Below are positions 24,882 through 33,681 of a stretch of DNA of 64,000 nucleotides, one piece after another. The notes under the pieces are model-generated. The model ran no database searches, was not told where the DNA came from, and worked only from the letters and a program-made list of their open reading frames with translations. The first letter of the stretch is position 1, and each line of letters starts with the position of its first letter. Source of the stretch: Chloroflexi bacterium UBA6077. GTDB lineage: Bacteria; Chloroflexota; UBA6077. Location: contig DIXP01000008.1 of assembly GCA_002436065.1 (NCBI GenBank), forward strand, positions 9,068 to 73,067. The letters run 5' to 3'. A program made the translations under genes and the position numbers.

Positions 24882-26024
24882 CTACCCCTCCAGGGTTCTG
24901 GCGGCGATGATGTTGCGCTGGATCTCCGAGGTGCCTTCATAGATGCGGAAGATGCGGCAGTCGCGGTAGAACTGCTCCACCATCATCCCGCGCATGTAGC
25001 CCATGCCGCCGTGGATCTGCACAGCCTTGTCCGCGGCTCGCCCCAGCATCTCCGAGGCGAACAGCTTGGCCATCGCAGCCTCCTTGATCGCCTTCTCGCC
25101 CCGATCCAGCATTGCCGCGGCGTTGAACACCATCAGCCGCGCTGCATGCAGCTCCATGGCGACATCCGCGATCATCCAGCGGATGCCCTGGTAGCTGGCG
25201 ATGGGCTGGCCAAACTGGACGCGCTCTCGCGCGTAGTCGCAGGCAAGGTCCAGCAGCCGCGAGGCCATGCCGCAGGCCCTGGCCCCCAACGTCGCCCGCC
25301 CCTTCGTAAGGATCTTGAGGGCGGAGACGTATCCCTGACCCTCCTGGCCCAGTAGGGCGTCGGCGGGAAGCCGGACGTCCTGGAAGGTGACCGAGGCGGT
25401 GTGTGCGCCACGCATCCCCATCTTGGACTCGTTGGGCCCGACGGTAACGCCCGGTAACCCCCTCTCCACCAGGAAGGCCGAAATCCCCTTGACACCTTTG
25501 CTCTTGTCGGTGACCGCCATCGCGTTGAAAAGACCGGCTCCACGGGCGTTCGTGATAAAGATCTTCTCCCCGTTCAGGATCCAGCCATCACCGTCCCGAA
25601 CCGCGGTGGTCCGCAGGTTGGCGGCGTCGGACCCGGCCTGCGCCTCTGTGAGGGCAAAGGACCCGATAATGTCGCCGGCCGCCATCGCTGGTAGGTACTT
25701 CTCCTTCTGCGCCTCGCTGCCGAAGGCGACCACGCCCATGGTGCTGATGCCGGTGTGGTTGCCGATCAGGGTGGCGAAACCGTAGTTGCTCCGACCCAGC
25801 TCCTCCTCGACAGCGCACTTGCCCACGGTGTTCAGGCCGATGCCGCCGTACTCCTCGGGGATGGTGAGACCGAAGAGCCCCATGTCCTTCGCCTTGTTGA
25901 TAAGCGCTTCGGGGACCTCGTCCGTCTCCTCGATCGAGTTGTTGAGCGGCTCCACCTCTTGCTGGATGAAGCGCCGGACCTCCTGCTTCAACATCTGTAC
26001 AGGCTCCGGCAGAACGATCTCCAT
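24882..26024 (-). CDS. Acyl-CoA dehydrogenase
   Basis: A 380-residue FAD-dependent acyl-CoA dehydrogenase. Landmarks: FALTEAQAGSDAANLRTTA (FAD contact), ITNARGAG, MGMRGAHTASV, the helical C-terminal domain with QIHGGMGYMRGMMVEQFYRD and the catalytic Glu in IYEGTSEIQ near residue 367. It makes the trans-2-enoyl-CoA and gives electrons to EtfAB, encoded further along the same strand. TAGGAGGT precedes the ATG. Chain-length preference cannot be read. It is about 50 bases upstream of the HMG-CoA-synthase-like gene and follows a pair of hairpins. Confidence 0.95.
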   Translation of the reverse strand: MEIVLPEPVQMLKQEVRRFIQQEVEPLNNSIEETDEVPEALINKAKDMGLFGLTIPEEYGGIGLNTVGKCAVEEELGRSNYGFATLIGNHTGISTMGVVAFGSEAQKEKYLPAMAAGDIIGSFALTEAQAGSDAANLRTTAVRDGDGWILNGEKIFITNARGAGLFNAMAVTDKSKGVKGISAFLVERGLPGVTVGPNESKMGMRGAHTASVTFQDVRLPADALLGQEGQGYVSALKILTKGRATLGARACGMASRLLDLACDYARERVQFGQPIASYQGIRWMIADVAMELHAARLMVFNAAAMLDRGEKAIKEAAMAKLFASEMLGRAADKAVQIHGGMGYMRGMMVEQFYRDCRIFRIYEGTSEIQRNIIAARTLEG

Positions 26025-26043
26025 GAGTATGACCTCCTATCGT

Positions 26044-26094
26044 CTCCGCCCTTCGGGCGGAGCCCGTGATCTTCCCTCTCCCTCCGGGAGAGGG
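26044..26094 (-). terminator. Two tandem hairpins within the long operon
   Basis: First hairpin arms 26044-26051 and 26055-26062 (loop TTC); second arms 26074-26082 and 26086-26094 (loop TCC). Both are perfect and GC-rich, in the 91-base gap between the SDR stop (26116) and the acyl-CoA dehydrogenase start. They may cause partial termination or protect the upstream transcript's 3' end. No T-run follows either. Confidence 0.6.
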
Positions 26095-26115
26095 AGCCCT
26101 CGTCTCCCCCCCGTG

Positions 26116-26892
26116 CTACCACGCCAGCGCCCCACCATCGACGGCCAGGATGTGGCCGGTGACGAAGCTGGAGGCCTCCGAGGCCAAGAACGCGACGGCA
26201 CCCTTCAGCTCCCCCGGTTGCCCCACGCGACGCATCGGGATCACGTCCGTGATCTCCTTCATCCGCCGCTCGAACAGCTTGCGGTTCAGCGGTGTGACGA
26301 AGAAGCCTGGCGCGAGGGCGTTGACCCGTATTCCGTACTTTGCCCACTTCACCGCGAGATCCCTGGTGAAGTTCACCACCGCTCCCTTGGTGGTGGAGTA
26401 GGCGATGGAGTCCACGATGTCGGGATCCCTCCCCACCAGCCCCTGGACCGAGGCGATGTTGACTATGCTCCCCTGCTGCCTCTGGATCATGTGGCGGCCG
26501 ACCGCCTGGCTACAGAGGAAAGTGCCGGTGACGTTTAGCTTCAGCACCTTCTCCCAATCCGCTAGGGCCAGGGTTTCAGGAGAGCCGACCCAGGCCATTC
26601 CGGCGTTGTTCACCAGGATGTCGATCTGCCCGAAGACCGAGAGGGTGGACTCCACCATCGCCCCGACCGCCTCGGGGTCTGTTACGTCGCAGCGCAGCGG
26701 CAGGGCCTTCCGTCCAAGCACCTCAATCCGCTCGCACGCCTCCACGCAGCGCTCCAGCTTTCGGCTGCAGATCACGATGTTCGCCCCGGCCTCGGCCAGT
26801 CCCACCGCCATGTCGAAACCGAGACCGGTGGCTCCGCCTGTTACTATCGCCGCCTTTCCAGTGAGGTCGAACAGTTGTTGCACAGTTGACAT
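26116..26892 (-). CDS. Short-chain dehydrogenase/reductase
   Basis: A 258-residue classical SDR. Cofactor motif TGGATGLG at residues 18-25, NNAGMAW near 92, catalytic Ser in NIASVQG and YSTTK (Tyr and Lys) near 160-164. An Arg-rich stretch after the first beta-strand pair (CSRKLERC) favours NADP. The protein would oxidise or reduce a hydroxyacyl-CoA or keto compound within the operon. It starts 17 bases before the MaoC gene ends in transcription order and is followed by two hairpins. Exact substrate unknown. Confidence 0.92.
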   Translation of the reverse strand: MSTVQQLFDLTGKAAIVTGGATGLGFDMAVGLAEAGANIVICSRKLERCVEACERIEVLGRKALPLRCDVTDPEAVGAMVESTLSVFGQIDILVNNAGMAWVGSPETLALADWEKVLKLNVTGTFLCSQAVGRHMIQRQQGSIVNIASVQGLVGRDPDIVDSIAYSTTKGAVVNFTRDLAVKWAKYGIRVNALAPGFFVTPLNRKLFERRMKEITDVIPMRRVGQPGELKGAVAFLASEASSFVTGHILAVDGGALAW

Positions 26893-26908
26893 TAGCCCAA
26901 ACCCGCCT

Positions 26909-27367
26909 CTATTCCGTCGTTGCCTGGCGGCGCCGTCGCACCATCAGGATGTGCTCGCCGTCCTGGACCACCTCGCCCTTCTGGTTGACCAGTTCGACAA
27001 AGTGTTTAACGATCCCCCTGTCCGGCTTGCTGGTATCCCGCTTCTCCGCTATGCGCAGCCTTACCTTGATCGTGTCGCCGAATCGGATGGGACCCTTGAA
27101 GTTCCAGGTCACGCCAAGGAAGGCCATGACAGTGCCGTCGCTTATCCCCATCCGCTGCTTCAGCCCTGTGCTGACCGCGAGGCCCAGCAGCCCATGGGCT
27201 ACCCGCCCTCCGAAGATCGTCTGCTTGCCAAACTCCTCGTCCGTATGTAGCGGGTTGTAGTCTCCGGATAGCCCCGCGAAAGCCACCACGTCAGCTTCAG
27301 TGATGGTGCGGGCCGGTGATACGAACTCGTCTCCAATGTCGAAGTCCTCGTAGTACAGTCCTGCCAC
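26909..27367 (-). CDS. MaoC-family hydratase
   Basis: A 152-residue single hot-dog protein of the MaoC-like (R-specific enoyl-CoA hydratase) family. The hydratase motif is visible: AFAGLSGDYNPLHTDEEF (catalytic Asp and His) followed by VAHGLLGLAVSTGL. GTG start with GGGGGAGAG upstream. It would hydrate the enoyl-CoA from the acyl-CoA dehydrogenase coded downstream; an SDR that could oxidise the product is adjacent (16-base gap). Confidence 0.93.
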   Translation of the reverse strand: MAGLYYEDFDIGDEFVSPARTITEADVVAFAGLSGDYNPLHTDEEFGKQTIFGGRVAHGLLGLAVSTGLKQRMGISDGTVMAFLGVTWNFKGPIRFGDTIKVRLRIAEKRDTSKPDRGIVKHFVELVNQKGEVVQDGEHILMVRRRRQATTE

Positions 27368-27401
27368 GAAACCTCTCCCCCAGTGGTCTTGGTCCTGCTG
27401 A

Positions 27402-27428
27402 CTGGCGGCCGAGAGGCTCGGCCGCCAG
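27402..27428 (-). terminator. Hairpin after the second tctC gene
   Basis: Perfect 12-bp GC-rich arms (27402-27413 and 27417-27428) with an AGG loop, 11 bases beyond the tctC stop and 35 before the MaoC start. Likely a terminator or attenuator inside the operon, which would let the receptor be made in excess of the enzymes. Confidence 0.65.
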
Positions 27429-27438
27429 CCGCCGATCG

Positions 27439-28566
27439 CTACTTCTCCCTGACGGAGCCCCGAACGCTCTTGACCACGTTCGCGACCCCTTTCTCGAGAT
27501 CCGTCCAGAGGGTCGAATACTGCTCGGAATTCATGTAGCGGACGTCGAAGCCGAGGTCCTCTGATTTCTTGGCGAAATCAGAGGCTTCGGTCGCACTCTT
27601 GACGGCGCCTTGCAATACACTGATGACCTCCTTGGGTGTGCCCCCTGGGGCTATCAGGCCGAGGCTAAGGCCAAACAGCACGTTGTAACCCTTGGATGGG
27701 ATCAACTCGGCATCGGGGTAGGTCTTGCTGGGTTTGTCGTCGAAAAGCCCCACGACCTTCAAGTTGCCACTCTTATATGCGGAGACAAAGGCGCTGGTAC
27801 CTTCCGCCTGGCAATCGATGTGGTCGCCCAGCAGTGCGGTGGTTGCAGGCGGTCCGCCATCGAAGTGCACCGGGGCGAACTTGGTACCAGCAGCGTTATC
27901 CAGCAATACCATCGCCATGTGCGGCGTGCCCATCAGACCGCTGTCACCAACCTTGATGGCATCGGGATTGGCCTTGGCGGCCTTCACCACGTCTTCGAAG
28001 GAGTTGTACTTGCCCCCAGCCTTCACCGCGATTCCGACAGGCGTCCAATGGGTGTGTGCAACAGTTGCCAGGTCCTTTCGGTGATAGACCGACTGTTTCT
28101 CAGCATCGAGATAGGTGCTCATTACGGCGGTTCCGCTAACCCACTCCAGGGTGTAGCCGTCAGGCTTCGCCTTAGCCAGCTCCGTGGTGCCCAACTGAGC
28201 GGCCGCGCCCGCTTTGTTCACTATCTCCACCGGGACTCCCAGCGCCTTTTCGATGCCGGGCGCGACCAATCGGGCACTGAGGTCGACGTTGCCGCCGGCC
28301 GGATAGGGCACGATTATGGTGATGGCCCTGCCCTTGGCGGGGAAGTCTACCTTCGTTGAGGCCGCCGGTGCGGCCGCGGTAGTTGGTGTGGGCGCCGCTG
28401 CTTTCGTAGGAGCAGCGGTCGGTTGAGCGGGTGCCGCTGCCTTCGTCGGCGCCGCGGCTGCCGTGGTCGGCGTAGGCGCGGGTGCAGGAGATGAACATCC
28501 CCACAGCAATAGGACGGTTGCCACCAGAGAGCCCAGGACCCAGAGACGGATGGCCATCGTGTACAT
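27439..28566 (-). CDS. TctC/Bug-family substrate-binding lipoprotein
   Basis: A 375-residue Bug-type receptor with a lipobox (LLLWGC, Cys24) and a very long Ala/Pro/Thr/Lys linker to about residue 75. The core begins VDFPAKGRAITIIVPYPAGGNVD and carries VPVEIVNKAGAAAQLGTTELAKAKPDGYT. The start may be the ATG at 28566 or 28557. No permease partners are adjacent. It sits inside the acyl-CoA operon between the ADP-forming synthetase and the MaoC gene, so its ligand is probably the acid that the operon degrades; this is inference from position. Confidence 0.92.
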   Translation of the reverse strand: MYTMAIRLWVLGSLVATVLLLWGCSSPAPAPTPTTAAAAPTKAAAPAQPTAAPTKAAAPTPTTAAAPAASTKVDFPAKGRAITIIVPYPAGGNVDLSARLVAPGIEKALGVPVEIVNKAGAAAQLGTTELAKAKPDGYTLEWVSGTAVMSTYLDAEKQSVYHRKDLATVAHTHWTPVGIAVKAGGKYNSFEDVVKAAKANPDAIKVGDSGLMGTPHMAMVLLDNAAGTKFAPVHFDGGPPATTALLGDHIDCQAEGTSAFVSAYKSGNLKVVGLFDDKPSKTYPDAELIPSKGYNVLFGLSLGLIAPGGTPKEVISVLQGAVKSATEASDFAKKSEDLGFDVRYMNSEQYSTLWTDLEKGVANVVKSVRGSVREK

Positions 28567-28677
28567 TCCTCACTCCTCTCTCACCTAAAGCGCGAAAGGC
28601 CATTCACTACGTGGGGCACAGGAAATGGTTCTCAGGGACCCTACCATGTGTGCTGAGGATCAGCCGCCTCGCGACTG

Positions 28678-30813
28678 TTAGGACCGAGCTACCTGCCGTC
28701 GGATGAGCGCGTCGCCTACCTTGACGCCTCGCCCCTCCGGGAGAATGAATAGCGGGTTGATATCCAGTTCAGCGATCTCGTCTTTCATCTCGGCCGCCAC
28801 CCGCGACAGCCTCTGGAGCACCTCCACCAACGCCCGTTCGTCGCAGGGCGGCTTGCCACGCGCGCCCTTCAGAACGGGGTAGCCCTTGATCTCACGCACC
28901 ATCTCCTCAGCCGAGGCAAGGCTAACGGGCGCAAGCCGGAAAGAAACGTCCTTCAGCACCTCCGTGAAGATCCCTCCCAACCCGAACATCACGCTCGGCC
29001 CGAAGAGTGGATCGTTCAACACCCCAAGGATCGCCTCAACCGCATCCGACACCATCTCCTGCACCAGCACACCGTCTATGGCCGCCTCGGGCTTGTAGCT
29101 CTTGGCGCCATCGAGGATCTGCCGGTAGGCAACGCGCAGCTCTTCGTCGGTGCGAATGCCAACCCGGACCCCTCCGGCCTCTGTCTTGTGGGGTATATCC
29201 GGCGACTGGATCTTGGCGACGATCGGGTAGCCAATGCGATGCGCGGCCGCCAACGCCTCCTCGACGCTAGTGACCAGGGTCTCCTGGGTAACGGGGATGC
29301 CACATCGAGACAGGAACTCCTTCGACTGGTACTCGGCCGGCTGCTCCGGGTAGCTGCGCAGCAGATCGACCGTACCGTCCGCCAGGCGCCAGGGTGGCTG
29401 CGGTTCGGAGCGCTCCCGCTCCAGACGCTCCAGCGCTCGGGCGAAGGAGTTCAGCGCCACCAGCGCACGCCCTGCCCGGACCGGTGTGCGGAAGTAGGGG
29501 ACTTTCGCCTCATCCAAGATGGCAAACGCCTCGCATACAGTCGAGAGACGAGCGGTCCAGGCCATCAGGATCGGCTTGGGGGTCTGCGCCGACACCCTGG
29601 CGACCTCGCGGGCGATGCGCACGGCCATCTCCCCGCCCACGGAGGCCGGCATGATCAACAGGCTGTCGAGGGCATCGTCCTCCACCAACAGGTGGAGCGC
29701 TTTCTCCAGTAGGGTCACGTCGTTGAAGATGTGGGCGGTCACGTCCACCGGGTTCACCAGGGAGGCGAAGCTGGGCACCAGGCCCCGCATCTTCTCTACC
29801 GTACTCTGAGACAAGGTCGGCAGCTCCAGACCATGCGCAGCGCAGTAGTCGGCCACCAGAACACCCGACCCTCCGGAGATGGTAACGGCACCAACCCGGT
29901 TGCCCGCCGGCAGCTTGCCTCCTCGGAAGGCGCGAGAGAGGTCCGCCAGCTCGTAGACATCGGAGACCTCCTGGACACCCTTCTCACGGAAGACCGCCCT
30001 ATAAAGGGCCGCGGCTCCGCCAAGGTTGGCCGTGTGGGAGGCGGCGGCCCTCTGGCCCACCTCGCTGTCACCCACCTTCCAGATCAACAGCGGCTTGCGG
30101 CGGTCCAGAGCCGTCTCCGCCACCCGCTGGAAGCGCCTGCCATCCCTGAATCCCTCGATGTAGCCCGCCACCACCTCGGTCCCCGCGTCCTCGAGGAAAT
30201 ACTCGAAGAAGTCGAGCGACTCGAGGTCCGCTTCGTTCCCTGTGCTGACCACGTGGCGGAAGCCGATCCCTTCCTCCTCGGTGAGAATCACCGCCGCGTA
30301 TCCGAACCCGCCGCTCTGGGTGGCCAGGGAAACGGTCCCGGGACGCAGGTCGTCCAGGGCGAATGGGGATCCGAACCCTGCCCATACCTTGTCAGGCAGG
30401 TTCATCAACCCCTGGCAGTTCGGGCCAATCAGCCGCATGTTGTACTCGCGGCCGATCGCCGCCATCTCCTGCTGCATGCGGCGGCCCTCAACGCCGGTCT
30501 CAGCGAAGCCGGCACTCACGATCATGGCGGAGCGTACACCCTTCTCGCCGCACTGCCTTAGGATCCCGGACACGTGGGAGGCCCCGATAGCCACCACGGC
30601 AAGGTCCACTCCGCCGGGGACCGCCTCGATGCTCGGGTAGCAACGAAGCCCCTGGATCTCTTCGTACTTCGGGTTGATCGGGTAGATCTTCCCCTCAAAG
30701 CCGTGCGTCTTGAGGGTGTGGACGGTTCGACCACCGATGCTGCTGACGTCGGCGGAGGCGCCGATGACCGCCACGGCCCGAGGCGAGAATACGAAGTCGA
30801 GATCAGGCGCCAT
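28678..30813 (-). CDS. ADP-forming acyl-CoA synthetase (fused alpha and beta domains)
   Basis: A 711-residue NDP-forming acetate/acyl-CoA ligase. N-terminal CoA-binding Rossmann domain (SPRAVAVIGASADVSSIGGRTVHTL, residues 9-33), two succinyl-CoA-ligase-like domains with IGPNCQGLMN and a phospho-histidine-type region, then a C-terminal ATP-grasp domain (IVAKIQSPDIPHKTEAGGVRVGI and QEMV). The usual phosphohistidine region near VSTGNEADLES is in order. It activates a carboxylic acid to its CoA ester with ATP giving ADP, which is energy-saving and common in anaerobes. It starts one base after the FabG-type SDR stop codon. Acid specificity unknown. Confidence 0.92.
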   Translation of the reverse strand: MAPDLDFVFSPRAVAVIGASADVSSIGGRTVHTLKTHGFEGKIYPINPKYEEIQGLRCYPSIEAVPGGVDLAVVAIGASHVSGILRQCGEKGVRSAMIVSAGFAETGVEGRRMQQEMAAIGREYNMRLIGPNCQGLMNLPDKVWAGFGSPFALDDLRPGTVSLATQSGGFGYAAVILTEEEGIGFRHVVSTGNEADLESLDFFEYFLEDAGTEVVAGYIEGFRDGRRFQRVAETALDRRKPLLIWKVGDSEVGQRAAASHTANLGGAAALYRAVFREKGVQEVSDVYELADLSRAFRGGKLPAGNRVGAVTISGGSGVLVADYCAAHGLELPTLSQSTVEKMRGLVPSFASLVNPVDVTAHIFNDVTLLEKALHLLVEDDALDSLLIMPASVGGEMAVRIAREVARVSAQTPKPILMAWTARLSTVCEAFAILDEAKVPYFRTPVRAGRALVALNSFARALERLERERSEPQPPWRLADGTVDLLRSYPEQPAEYQSKEFLSRCGIPVTQETLVTSVEEALAAAHRIGYPIVAKIQSPDIPHKTEAGGVRVGIRTDEELRVAYRQILDGAKSYKPEAAIDGVLVQEMVSDAVEAILGVLNDPLFGPSVMFGLGGIFTEVLKDVSFRLAPVSLASAEEMVREIKGYPVLKGARGKPPCDERALVEVLQRLSRVAAEMKDEIAELDINPLFILPEGRGVKVGDALIRRQVARS

Positions 30814-30814
30814 C

Positions 30815-31567
30815 TCAGCCCATCACCGAGGCGAGGCTCTTGCCGCCACAGACGTAGATCACCTGGCCGCTGATGTACCAAGCCTCGTCGGCTGCCAGGA
30901 ACTGCACGGCATATGCTATGTCTTCGGGCTTGCCGATCTTGCGGATGGGTTGGGACTTCATCAGCCGCTCCTGGATCTCCGGAGCCAACCCCTGGGTCAT
31001 GGGAGTATCGATTACGCCCGGCGCCACCGCGTTGCAGGTGATCCCGTACCTGCCGGACTCGAGGGCGATCACCCTTGTCAGCCCCACGATGCCGGCCTTC
31101 GCCGCCGAGTAGTTGGCCTGGCCGGCGTTGCCGAGCCACGCCCGCGAGGTGATATTGACGATGCGTCCGCTCTTTTGGCCCATCATCTGCTTCACGGCAG
31201 CCTGGGAGCAGAGGAAGTAGGACTTCAGGTTCACTTCCAGCACCTTGTCCCAGTCCTCTTCGGCCATCTTCGTGAGGTAGTTGTCCCGGATGATCCCGAC
31301 GTTGTTGACAAGGATATCCAGGCGGCCGTAGCGCTCCACCACCTGCTGGACCATGGCGTCCACTTGGTCCTTCTTGGTGACGTCGGCCTGGAGGGCAATG
31401 GCCTCGCCACCGGCGTTCCTGATCTCTGCGGCAGTCTGCTCGGCCGTTGAGCCATCGATGTCGCTCACCACGGCTACGGCCCCGTTGGCTCCCAACCGCT
31501 TGATGATGGCGGCACCGATGCCGCGTCCAGATCCAGTGACCATGGCAATCCGACCCTTGACGTTCAT
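30815..31567 (-). CDS. FabG-type 3-oxoacyl reductase/SDR
   Basis: A 250-residue classical SDR of the FabG type. TGSGRGIG at residues 11-18, NNVGIIRDN near 90, Ser in NITSRAWLG and YSAAK near 153-157. AGGAAGGG precedes the ATG at 31567. It is the first gene of the long operon and is translationally linked to the ADP-forming synthetase. Likely a 3-hydroxyacyl-CoA dehydrogenase or ketoreductase of the pathway rather than a fatty acid synthesis enzyme, because no ACP genes are near. Confidence 0.92.
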   Translation of the reverse strand: MNVKGRIAMVTGSGRGIGAAIIKRLGANGAVAVVSDIDGSTAEQTAAEIRNAGGEAIALQADVTKKDQVDAMVQQVVERYGRLDILVNNVGIIRDNYLTKMAEEDWDKVLEVNLKSYFLCSQAAVKQMMGQKSGRIVNITSRAWLGNAGQANYSAAKAGIVGLTRVIALESGRYGITCNAVAPGVIDTPMTQGLAPEIQERLMKSQPIRKIGKPEDIAYAVQFLAADEAWYISGQVIYVCGGKSLASVMG

Positions 31568-31639
31568 ACCCTTCCTCCGTTCCTCTTTGGTCTATCGTCC
31601 CCACAGAACTCACGTCCTGGCAACGACCAGGTTCCTGGG

Positions 31640-32431
31640 CTACGATGCCCTGATCTGTCCTGCTGCTTCCATAGGGCCGCGGGTCTTTGCAGATATCGCC
31701 CTGGTGACCTCGATTGCCGTGGCCTGGACCGCGGGCAGCAGGTTGGCTATCCGCGCCTCCCCAAGCCGCATACTAGGGCCAAGTAGGGCAAGTGAGGCAA
31801 CGAGTTCACCCGATACGCCGAGCACAGGAACGGCAACAGCTGCAGCCAGGGGGCTGATCTCCTCGATGCTGACGGCGTAGCCGAGCGAGCGGACTCGCTG
31901 AAGCTCCTCCCTCAATAGAGTAGGGTCTGTGATCGTGTTGGCGGTGATTGGCGGCAGCCCAGTCGCGACTATGACCCGCTCCAGCAGCCGCTCGGGCAGA
32001 TAGGCGAGAAGTAGCTTCCCGCTGGCTCCGGTGTATAGGGGAAGAGGTCTGCCAACCTCCAGGGAGTAACGCACCGTGTGAGGGCTCTCCAACTGCCGGA
32101 CACAGACTCGCTCCAGGCCGGACACCACCTGCAAGGTGACGGTCTCGCCCGAGTGGTCGCGGAGACCCTCCAGGGCCAGATGACAGCAAGAGAAGAGCGG
32201 GGTGTTCGGCCGCAACGTGCCCGATGCCATGGCAACGAGGCCCATACCCAGGGAGTACCGCTGGGTTGCTGCGTCGCGGACGACCAGAGAGCGGAGTTCC
32301 AGGCTCTGGAGCAGCCGGTGAGTCGTGCTCTTGGAGAGGCCGACGGCGGTGGAGACCTCGGTCAACCCTAACCCCGAGGCTTCCGATTGCAGGCAAGAGA
32401 GTATGTCAATCATCCTGTCCGCGAGCCGCAT
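31640..32431 (-). CDS. IclR-family regulator 1
   Basis: A 263-residue IclR protein: N-terminal winged helix (MRLADRMIDILSCLQSEASGLGLTEVSTAVGLSKSTTHRLLQSLE) and a C-terminal ligand domain (ETVTLQVVSGLERVCVRQLES, LYTGASGKLLLAYLPE). Its first residues MRLADR fit the other two IclR proteins nearby. The ATG at 32431 leaves a double dyad at 32452-32478 just upstream, so autoregulation is likely; an ATG at 32458 would lie inside that dyad. It lies 72 bases beyond the FabG-type gene start, in the same direction, and probably controls the operon. Confidence 0.93.
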   Translation of the reverse strand: MRLADRMIDILSCLQSEASGLGLTEVSTAVGLSKSTTHRLLQSLELRSLVVRDAATQRYSLGMGLVAMASGTLRPNTPLFSCCHLALEGLRDHSGETVTLQVVSGLERVCVRQLESPHTVRYSLEVGRPLPLYTGASGKLLLAYLPERLLERVIVATGLPPITANTITDPTLLREELQRVRSLGYAVSIEEISPLAAAVAVPVLGVSGELVASLALLGPSMRLGEARIANLLPAVQATAIEVTRAISAKTRGPMEAAGQIRAS

Positions 32432-32451
32432 GGCGCTCCCCTCACCAGAGC

Positions 32452-32478
32452 GTTCCATGAAATGGAACCAGCGTTCCA
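32452..32478 (-). promoter_or_regulatory. Overlapping dyads (IclR-type operator candidate)
   Basis: GTTCCAT-GAA-ATGGAAC (32452-32468) and TGGAAC-CAGC-GTTCCA (32463-32478) share their middle arm, giving three alternating half-sites of GGAAC/GTTCC. Position -21 to -47 from the start of IclR regulator 1. IclR proteins bind such TGGAA-type dyads, so this is a likely autoregulatory site. The rest of the 342-base gap 32432-32773 shows nothing else that I can support. Confidence 0.65.
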
Positions 32479-32773
32479 GTGCATATCAGTCTAGGGCGGA
32501 GAGGGGGCGCTGTCAAGTAGTTGTTCGCAGTTACCATGGAGGAGCGAAGGCTCACATCAGACCGAGGAGCCAAGACACGGCCGCGTCGATGTGCACAGAT
32601 GGATCAGCCGCTAGCCCGGCCCATAGGGCGAGGTCTTGTGCCCTGCCGCCTGATGGCCCGCGACATCGTCTATCGTGAGCAGCTAATGTTGTGAGCCATA
32701 GTTGGGGCGAAAGACAACGAACGCTTTCCCGCCTCTCTCACAGACGGAAGGGCGCCCTCGTGGCAATGGAGGG

Positions 32774-33523
32774 CTAGGAGGGGGATATGGCGCTGGAGAC
32801 CTCTCGAGCCGTAGTGAGCAGCTCCGGTATCAGCCCGGCAACCCGCTGTTCATCCAGCCGCGCTCGCACGCCGAAGAGAGAGACGCAGGCGATCACATTC
32901 CCGTGGCTGTCACGGACCGGCGCCGCCGCCGCCGACGCCATCGGCGTTGTCTCCTCGAAACTGACCGCGTAGCCTTGGCTCCTAACGATGGTCAACTCAC
33001 GCCTAAGCTCGAGGGGGTCGGTGATGGTTCTGGGGGCTATCGGTGTGAGACCAGTCATCTGGATAACCTGATCGACGACCCGGTCGGGCATGTAGGCCAG
33101 CAGAAGCTTCCCCGCCGCGCCACAGTAGAGTGGCCAGGGCTTGCCGACCTCGATTGCATAGCGGATCGGGTTAGGGCTCTCCACCTGCCGAATGCACACC
33201 CGCTCCAACCCCGAGGGAAGGTGCAGACAGACGGTCTCACCCGAGAGGTTGCGCAGTCGCTCCATTGGACCCTGGCTCGGGGCCAGCAGGATGTTCTTCT
33301 CCTGCAGCACCGTGGAGGCCATGGCCACCAGGCCGAGACCAAGGGCATAGCGCTGCGAGACGAAGTCCTGAACCACAAGTCCGCGGGCCTCCACGGCTTG
33401 CAGCAGCCGGTGGGTGGTGCTTTTGGGCAGAGCAACCCTCTGGGCAATCTCGCTTACCCCAAGCCCCGCGCTCTCCTTCTGGAGGCAATAAAGGATATCC
33501 ACGATCCTATCCGCAAGTCGCAT
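32774..33523 (-). CDS. IclR-family regulator 2
   Basis: A 249-residue IclR protein, paralog of its neighbours: MRLADRIVDILYCLQKESAGLGVSEIAQRVALPKSTTHRLLQAVE for the winged helix and ETVCLHLPSGLERVCIRQVES for the effector domain. The ATG at 33523 was chosen to match the MRLADR start of the other two; a longer frame to 33568 has no support. It lies upstream of IclR regulator 1 on the same strand and is divergent from regulator 3. Confidence 0.92.
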   Translation of the reverse strand: MRLADRIVDILYCLQKESAGLGVSEIAQRVALPKSTTHRLLQAVEARGLVVQDFVSQRYALGLGLVAMASTVLQEKNILLAPSQGPMERLRNLSGETVCLHLPSGLERVCIRQVESPNPIRYAIEVGKPWPLYCGAAGKLLLAYMPDRVVDQVIQMTGLTPIAPRTITDPLELRRELTIVRSQGYAVSFEETTPMASAAAAPVRDSHGNVIACVSLFGVRARLDEQRVAGLIPELLTTAREVSSAISPS

Positions 33524-33598
33524 ATAGACCCCTGCCATAGTGTAGGTGGGCTTCGCGCATGGCGTCAACTCATTGTACCAGGGCGAGCCAAGACAAGC

Positions 33599-33627
33599 TT
33601 GACTGGATGGTTACCATGCACTAAAGT
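33599..33627 (+). promoter_or_regulatory. Promoter for IclR regulator 3
   Basis: TTGACT (33599-33604), 17-base spacer, TAAAGT (33622-33627), followed 16 bases later by a dyad. The best promoter match in the gap between the divergent IclR genes. Confidence 0.45.
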
Positions 33628-33643
33628 AATCATGCTGAACGGC

Positions 33644-33662
33644 TGTTCGGCACTCCCGAACA
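33644..33662 (+). promoter_or_regulatory. Dyad upstream of IclR regulator 3
   Basis: Perfect 7-bp arms TGTTCGG (33644-33650) and CCGAACA (33656-33662) with a 5-base centre, 19 bases before the start codon and downstream of the -10. Position suits repression by its own product. Confidence 0.6.
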
Positions 33663-33681
33663 ACAGGACACGAACGAGGCC

